Origin: Loxodes magnus
Taxonomy: Eukaryota; Ciliophora; Karyorelictea; Loxodida; Loxodidae
Assembly (NCBI GenBank): GCA_946699065.1
Contig: CAMPDV010000135.1
Coordinates: 124,001 to 188,000 of the forward strand
DNA length: 64,000 nt
Reading direction: 5' to 3'
Below the pieces are notes generated by a model. It searched no databases, was not told the origin of the DNA, and saw nothing but the letters and a program-made list of their open reading frames with translations. The translations under genes and the position numbers were made by a program. Each line of letters begins with the position of its first letter. Position 1 is the first letter of the stretch. Shown piece by piece: positions 58,801 to 64,000 of the stretch.

Positions 58801-59755
58801 TTATTCGTCTTTGTTCCTTTATCAATCTTATCAAGGCCACATTGACAAGACATTAATAATTTAGCTTTGCACATATAGGAAAAGCCAAATGCCATAATGC
58901 TCGAAAGCCTAGTATAAATAGTGATAATAATGCTTAATAGAATGCTTAAAACTAACTATATATAAGCATTTGGCATATCATATTCTGTAACTATCTTGCT
59001 ATATGCATTAATATTTGTTAGAATATGGCCACATACTTACGATAGAGCGAACTGTCTTCATTTCTATCTGCTGCTTTTCAACTTTGCTATAAGTTCTTTA
59101 GCTACTATTTCTTTGATTATGAAATAAGACTACAAAGACCTGTTCTTCATACTAGCATGTGCAATCGTAGCTTTTATCTTTATTGTTTTCTACTTTAATA
59201 ACAAAAAGTATAAGAAGCTATTGATTAAAGAAGAGGTTGATACTATTCATTTGTTTAGGTTTGCCTTTAGGATTAATGCTAGCATAGCATTATTGGAAAA
59301 TCATATTCAGTAGTAGTCTAAAAGATTGGGAAAATCATAAAGTTAAGATATATTTAAAATATAGGTCAAAGGTAAGCACGAACAAAGTGACTTTGTTTAC
59401 TAGCTAGTGAGTCTTAAAAGTAGAGAAACTGTACGCTAGGAAGAAGAAAATGTCTACGATAAGCAATAAGAGCGAAACATCGAAATTATAGATTTAGAAA
59501 AATAAGATGAAGACAACAATAAAAAGCAAAATGACCTTTAAGTCTAAAAGATACAAAAAAAGGAGAAGAAAGTAATGTTTTAAATCCAAGATATCTCAAA
59601 TAATGACTAGAGTTTAGATGCAACTTAGAACAAATCTTATTTAGCTAAATCAAAAAATGATATAAGCGAGTAATTATTTTTTAATATATAGAGATCGATC
59701 AGTTTTGAATAATAGTCAAATAGGAAATGTTAAAAGAAATAATTTCATATCATGA
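55816..59755 (+). CDS. Receptor with tandem ligand-binding domains and multi-span membrane region
   Basis: About 1305 residues after one 22-nt intron. Residues 1-18 are a signal peptide. Two periplasmic-binding-type lobes follow: about 25-340 and 385-760. The second is clearer, with EISHLIPDIDRLGVAHVVKF, WEKIGVYTEDISEY, IMVLLAWVPTQVDWGYQLMQAG and GASGRVRF-like ends, as in receptor-type (ANF/class C GPCR) domains. A single helix lies at about 800-822. A polar stretch follows, then about six more helices (about 860-1115). The last 190 residues are charged and cytosolic. The layout resembles class C GPCRs or ciliate periplasmic-binding-domain receptors, but there is no recognisable kinase or cyclase. 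Ligand unknown. TGA codes Trp, for example in VDWGYQ and ISWKSE. The stop TGA follows the intron. Confidence 0.82.
59670..59691 (+). other. Intron, 22 nt
   Basis: Begins GTAATTATTT and ends AATATATAG. Without it the frame runs on without TGA for over 200 codons; with it the protein ends properly at TGA 59753. Confidence 0.85.
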
Positions 59756-60522
59756 AAAATTCGAATCTTTATCTATATCTAAATTATTATTGCTTCATGT
59801 CACATTCTTTAAACATATTATCAACAAATTTTAATTCCCTTTTAGTCAAGCAACTAGTGAAAGCCTAGTTAAGCTATCTTATTAAGTTACTTTTAAAAGT
59901 CATTCTTTATATTTTTATTAATTTGAATTCAGCTATATTACAGTCAAAATTGAATCCTAGCCTATACCTTTATTAAGTGAAGAATAGGTAAATAAATAAT
60001 ATATTGATTTAGAAAAGAAGAGACTAGCAAATACTTTATTGCTTGATACAAAAAGTTAAATAATAATATTTAGACTAAATAAAACTATTTGTTTCTATTA
60101 GTGTATTTAAGAATATTGTATAAGTATAGCTTAGTCCTTTAAATCTTTATTCCTTTTATGAAAGATCTTCTCTTTGTAACAATAGAATCATAAAGTAAGT
60201 TAAAGAAAACTTATCTTTAACTAATTTATTTAATTCCATCTATAATTTATATAATTACATCAAATTTGTTCCTTACTAAGTGAGTAATAGAAGTGAAAAA
60301 GACTCATACACTTTCTGAATATTACTTATAGCCTTTATCATTTATACTTCCAAGTCTTATTTTAATAATTCTAAACGCTAGTTTAAATGGTCTTCAATAG
60401 TAACTTTAGATTGGTTTTATTTGAAATTGTAGTATTTTACAAATAAGTTAGTAAAGAAAAGATTGATAATGATAGAGTAAGCTTTAATTATTAACGTAAA
60501 GAAAGGTTTAGTTTTAAAATAA
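59756..60522. other. Intergenic
   Basis: About 770 bases of A+T-rich DNA between two plus-strand genes; nothing supported. Confidence 0.55.
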
Positions 60523-62241
60523 ATGAAGCAAAATCAATGGAAAAGATATTTCGAAATAACAGAGAGTGATGTGAAGATTTAGAAGAGACAGAAGAAAAAA
60601 GTAGCAATGAATAACTATTAATACAATGCTGAAAATCTAATTTAAGTTCCTAATATTGGGGATAAAAAACTGTTTCCTTTAAGGATGGAAATCAAAAAGA
60701 ATATTAATAAATAATTATTTAGTAATCAGCGCTTAAACACTTCTTAGAGAAAAAGCTTCACTATGTTTAATGTTAATAGTTATTCTCCTTCTCCTATTAA
60801 CTACAAGCAGTCTCTCTCAGTAAACTCTGAATAGAGTTCTCATAGATCAAGCTAGTCATACAGCCCTGATGTATAGTCTAAAAGCTTTTCTAGGTAAGAT
60901 AATATTAATAGTGACTTTTTAAACTATTAATTCTAGCCTACACATCGATTTTCGGATTAACAAGATTAGTAATAGAAAGCTTGATCTACGCTTCCTTAGA
61001 AGAAGTTTGTAATCCCAATTATTTAATAGAATTAAGATGATAAAATCCTTTTACTTGACAAACCTTTTTCAAGAGTATAGTGATAAAGAATGCAGTCAAT
61101 AGATCTATCAAACGTTTCACATTATATGTAAAACTCGAAGGCTGATCAATTTTAGCTTTTCGATAGCAGATATTAATTTTATTCTGATGCTTCTAGTCCT
61201 GTTAATTCATACGAAAGACGAAATATTGATGCTTAAAATATGGATCTTTCAAGTGACCGTATGGTAGCAAAATTTCCAGAAAATATAAATAGATAAAAGT
61301 AAAAAGTTTACTCTTTTAACAACTTCTCAGATGCTTCTTAGAGATAAAATTAATAGAATGATTTTAAAGAAAATAAACACAAAAAATGAAGAAAGCCTTT
61401 ATTAAAGGCTTAAACTAGCAAGAGTATCTGACTTAGAAACCTTTAAAAGCAGTACCAATATAAGAAACAATTTTAAGAAAGTGACAAATCTTAAAGGAAT
61501 ACTCCATAGTAGTGAAATAGAGTATAGCTAGAATTAAATCCTAACTAAACTGATCTGTAGGACAAGTTTACTTAAATATCAAATTACTATCTCAATGAAC
61601 AGTATAATTTCCAAAAAAACCTTTAGATGTAGTTATAATCAATTAAAAAGCCACTTCAGGTTTAAAAGCCAAACCAAAAATATGAATCTTTCAGAATACA
61701 GCAAAAATTTCTTAATTAAAAGAAAGACGAGATTTAGAACTTTAAAGATCACAAGTACTAAATTAATTTATTGAGTAAAGCGGATTTAACTACTAATAAA
61801 CTAAAAGGATCTAAAAATGAAGGATAAACTTATAAGTATGTAAGAAAGTTGCCTAGTTCTTATAAGTCAAAGATGGAAAAAAGCATTGAAGAACTTTAGA
61901 AGGGAACAGTTTGGAAGAATATGAAAAAAAACTTCTAAGCTTTTGGTTATTTATGCTAAATATTTGAAATCTATTCAAATTTAGTTTTAATACTTTCAAA
62001 TAAAACTTCTATCTTGCAATAGACAAAATTGTAGCAAAAACTCAAAGTTAGGAAAGGAATAATTAAAATATCTATTTTCTAACAAACCCAACAGTCATTC
62101 ATGATACTAAAGGTATCTCATTTTGATTTATTTTTCTAAATTTAGATTATTAAAATAAGAGCATCAAAAAATTAATTTTTGTATTAAAAACTATCAACTG
62201 CTATCTATATTAAACGAGAAAACCTTAATTTATACCAATGA
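60523..62241 (+). CDS. Ser/Gln/Lys-rich hypothetical protein
   Basis: A frame of 572 residues, convincing to about residue 475 (near 61950). The N-terminal 45 residues are basic. Residues 70-130 are Ser-rich (SYSPSPINYKQSLSVNSEQS) and suit phosphorylation. The rest is Gln/Asn/Lys-rich, with short aromatic patches such as FRIQQKFLNQKKDE. TGA codes Trp several times. No domain is recognised. The end is unsure: the first in-frame TGA is at 62239. A 17-nt candidate intron GTAAGAAAGTTGCCTAG at 61840 would instead stop at 61887-61889, but the unspliced reading there also looks coding. Probably a cortical or signalling adaptor, by composition only. Confidence 0.65.
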
Positions 62242-62820
62242 TAAATGAATTATACAGCTTAATGAAATTTAAGATGTTTTAATTCAATTGATAAATAATT
62301 TATTTAATTTATTCTATATATAAAATAATAAACATTCAGTTAAGTTATTATGCCTCGATATTTAGATATTATTTCTGTAAATTAATAGAAAGATTGTTAG
62401 TTCAGTAATAATAGCAACTAAAATAGGTAGTTCACTTCTATACTTAAAGCCATTATATTATTTAATATTAGCTTAGTTTTATAATCTGGGACTTAAAGAG
62501 TAAAACTAAAGCTAAATATAAGTTATTTAAAAACTTGTAATATCGTATTTCTATAAAGATTAAAGTACTTTCTTAAGCTTTTATTTTAGTATTTAAGATT
62601 AATTTAGTAAATTATATCTAATCTTATTCATATGTTTCCTTTATGCACATCTACAGTCATAAAGTTCTCTTAAAGGTTCTTAACTTAATCCCTATCTTAT
62701 TATATAAAAATGCTCTATAAAGCAATTTATAGTAAGTGAGTATAGCTTAGATAGTATGAGATAATAAAGGGATTTAAATTAAAGGTAAAAAGGAAATAGT
62801 TAAATATAATTAAGATACTC
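62242..62820. other. Intergenic
   Basis: About 580 bases of A+T-rich DNA before the glycosyltransferase; no feature. Confidence 0.55.
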
Positions 62821-63939
62821 ATGAAGTATTCTAAAATTTGTAAACATTTGCTTATTTTCATCTGCTTATCTATTCTCCTACTTCAAACCTTATTTATCAG
62901 TCAAATTATTTTCAAATGTAAGGATTAAAATTCTGCTGAAGATAACATTTAATCCAATTTTTTGGAGAGTAGAGTTGTGAAAACTTGAACTATGCAATAG
63001 ATGGAATAGTATATTTAAGAGGATAAGTCTAATAAAACTAACCTGTTTATGACTGTGACTGATGATAATCCTTTATTATAAGTGAGGAACTTTATTTGTG
63101 TCGAATCGGTATTCAAGTAAAATAACCATTCTCTCAGAGTATTTATCCTGTCTCTAAACTTAGAGCCAGCCTAATTTTAAAAGATTACAAAGTTGGGATA
63201 TGAACTTCATGTAGTTAAAATGAACCTTACTTACATTTTTTAAAAGACACCTTTAGAGACTTGATGGCTAAATAGAAAAAAAGAACTTGAAGCTAATATG
63301 TTATCAGATCTACTTAGAATGGCTTTACTTTATAAGTATGGAGGATTTTATATGGATTATGATATTTTACTTCTTAAGCCTATTATGTCATTAGCTCAAT
63401 AGTTCAAGAATTTTATGACAAGTGAGTTAGATGAAAAACATTATTGGTATATGGATTAATTAACTACCAATGTATCCACATTAGAGTGATAAAACTATAA
63501 ACTAAAAATGGAAAACTATAGTGCTTGCTTTTTTACGAAGGTTAGAATTATGTATAAACCAAATGGTTGCTTCATGCATTTCTAAAAGCATAATGAGTTT
63601 TTATATTTTGTTATGATTTTAATTTAGAAAGAATATAGTTGAGATGGACCCTGATGTGCAAATGGACCAGATTTACTTAACAGAGCCTTCAACTACTTCT
63701 AATCTATTAAGCCTTTTCTTCTTCCTAAAAATCATTTCCATATATTTTATAAAAAAGAAGGATAGCATAGATTATTCGGACTGAATACCATCGATAAATA
63801 ATAATAGCTAAAATATTATGATGCGTATGGAGTTCATTTTTAACAAGGTAGAACTTAAGGATGAAAGATAAACGAGACTTCTTTTTTCTTTCAACTCCTA
63901 CAAAACAATAGACTATTTTCAAGCCCAATTCCTATTTGA
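62821..63939 (+). CDS. Golgi glycosyltransferase, alpha-1,4-galactosyltransferase-like (DXD type)
   Basis: A 372-residue type II membrane protein. Residues 10-31 form the signal anchor (LLIFICLSILLLQTLFI). The catalytic domain shows SDLLRMALLYKYGGFYMDYD, with the DXD metal-binding pair Asp179/Asp181, and later GPDLLNRAFNYF, as in the Gb3-synthase/A4GALT family and in OCH1-type enzymes. It would move a sugar from a nucleotide sugar onto glycolipid or glycan in the Golgi lumen; donor and acceptor are unknown. TGA codes Trp in several places, including LEWQ and GPWC. The stop is TGA at 63937; if that were Trp, the frame would run off the window. Length and domain order suit a complete gene. Confidence 0.85.
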
Positions 63940-64000
63940 GTTATAATAAGGTGTCAAACTATAAAATTAGCTTTAAATATTTAACTTTATTTAATAAAAA

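Noticed and set aside
1-64000. CRISPR arrays, insertion sequences, retroelements or virus fossils
   Set aside because: No direct-repeat arrays, transposase, reverse transcriptase, capsid or terminal-repeat signals were found by eye in any frame.
1-64000. Pseudogene-rich DNA full of stops
   Set aside because: Frames look broken only under the standard code; conserved domains are intact under TAA/TAG as Gln and TGA as Trp.

Overview
The window looks like macronuclear-type DNA of a karyorelictean ciliate (Loxodes or a relative). It is very A+T-rich. TAA and TAG run through conserved domains as glutamine. TGA is tryptophan inside genes and also the only stop that fits the conserved protein ends. 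This matches NCBI translation table 27. With this code about 28 protein genes become readable. With standard stops nearly all of them look shattered, and only islands such as the lipase C-terminus survive. Introns are tiny (16-28 nt, GT...AG) and I place eleven of them.

0-10.4 kb: four genes linked to lipids: a hormone-sensitive-lipase-like hydrolase (+), an acyl-protein thioesterase (-), a DHRS4-like short-chain reductase with a peroxisomal SRL tail (+) and an OSBP-related lipid-transfer protein (-). A small unknown ORF lies among them. 10.7-23.4 kb: a 1005-residue multi-PHD chromatin protein, a CX3C protein of FAM136A type, a Gln-rich C2HC zinc-finger protein, a coiled-coil tail-anchored protein and FAM32A. 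23.5-31.3 kb (-): an EF-hand/PH/Ser-Thr kinase and a very long LRRC9-like leucine-rich-repeat protein with a central PARP-like domain and poly-Gln tails.

31.8-41.6 kb: a kelch protein, a long coiled-coil protein, a Cys-rich secreted or membrane protein, HPRT, an unknown 108-residue protein placed four bases before an RMND1/DUF155 gene, and a membrane-anchored SPRY protein. 42.5-52.4 kb: Lys/Gln-rich cytoskeleton-like proteins, a 71-residue MGC protein, a 142-residue unknown and the 25-residue ribosomal protein eL41. 52.4-55.8 kb is mostly empty. 55.8-64 kb: a large receptor with tandem periplasmic-binding-type domains followed by a multi-span membrane region, a Ser/Gln-rich protein and a DXD glycosyltransferase of the alpha-1,4-galactosyltransferase type.

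The genes are independent units on both strands. I see no operon, no tRNA or rRNA, no CRISPR and no transposon or virus fossil. The genetic code with dual-use TGA is the most striking system in the window. The nearest coding TGA I found to a genuine stop is 25 codons upstream.
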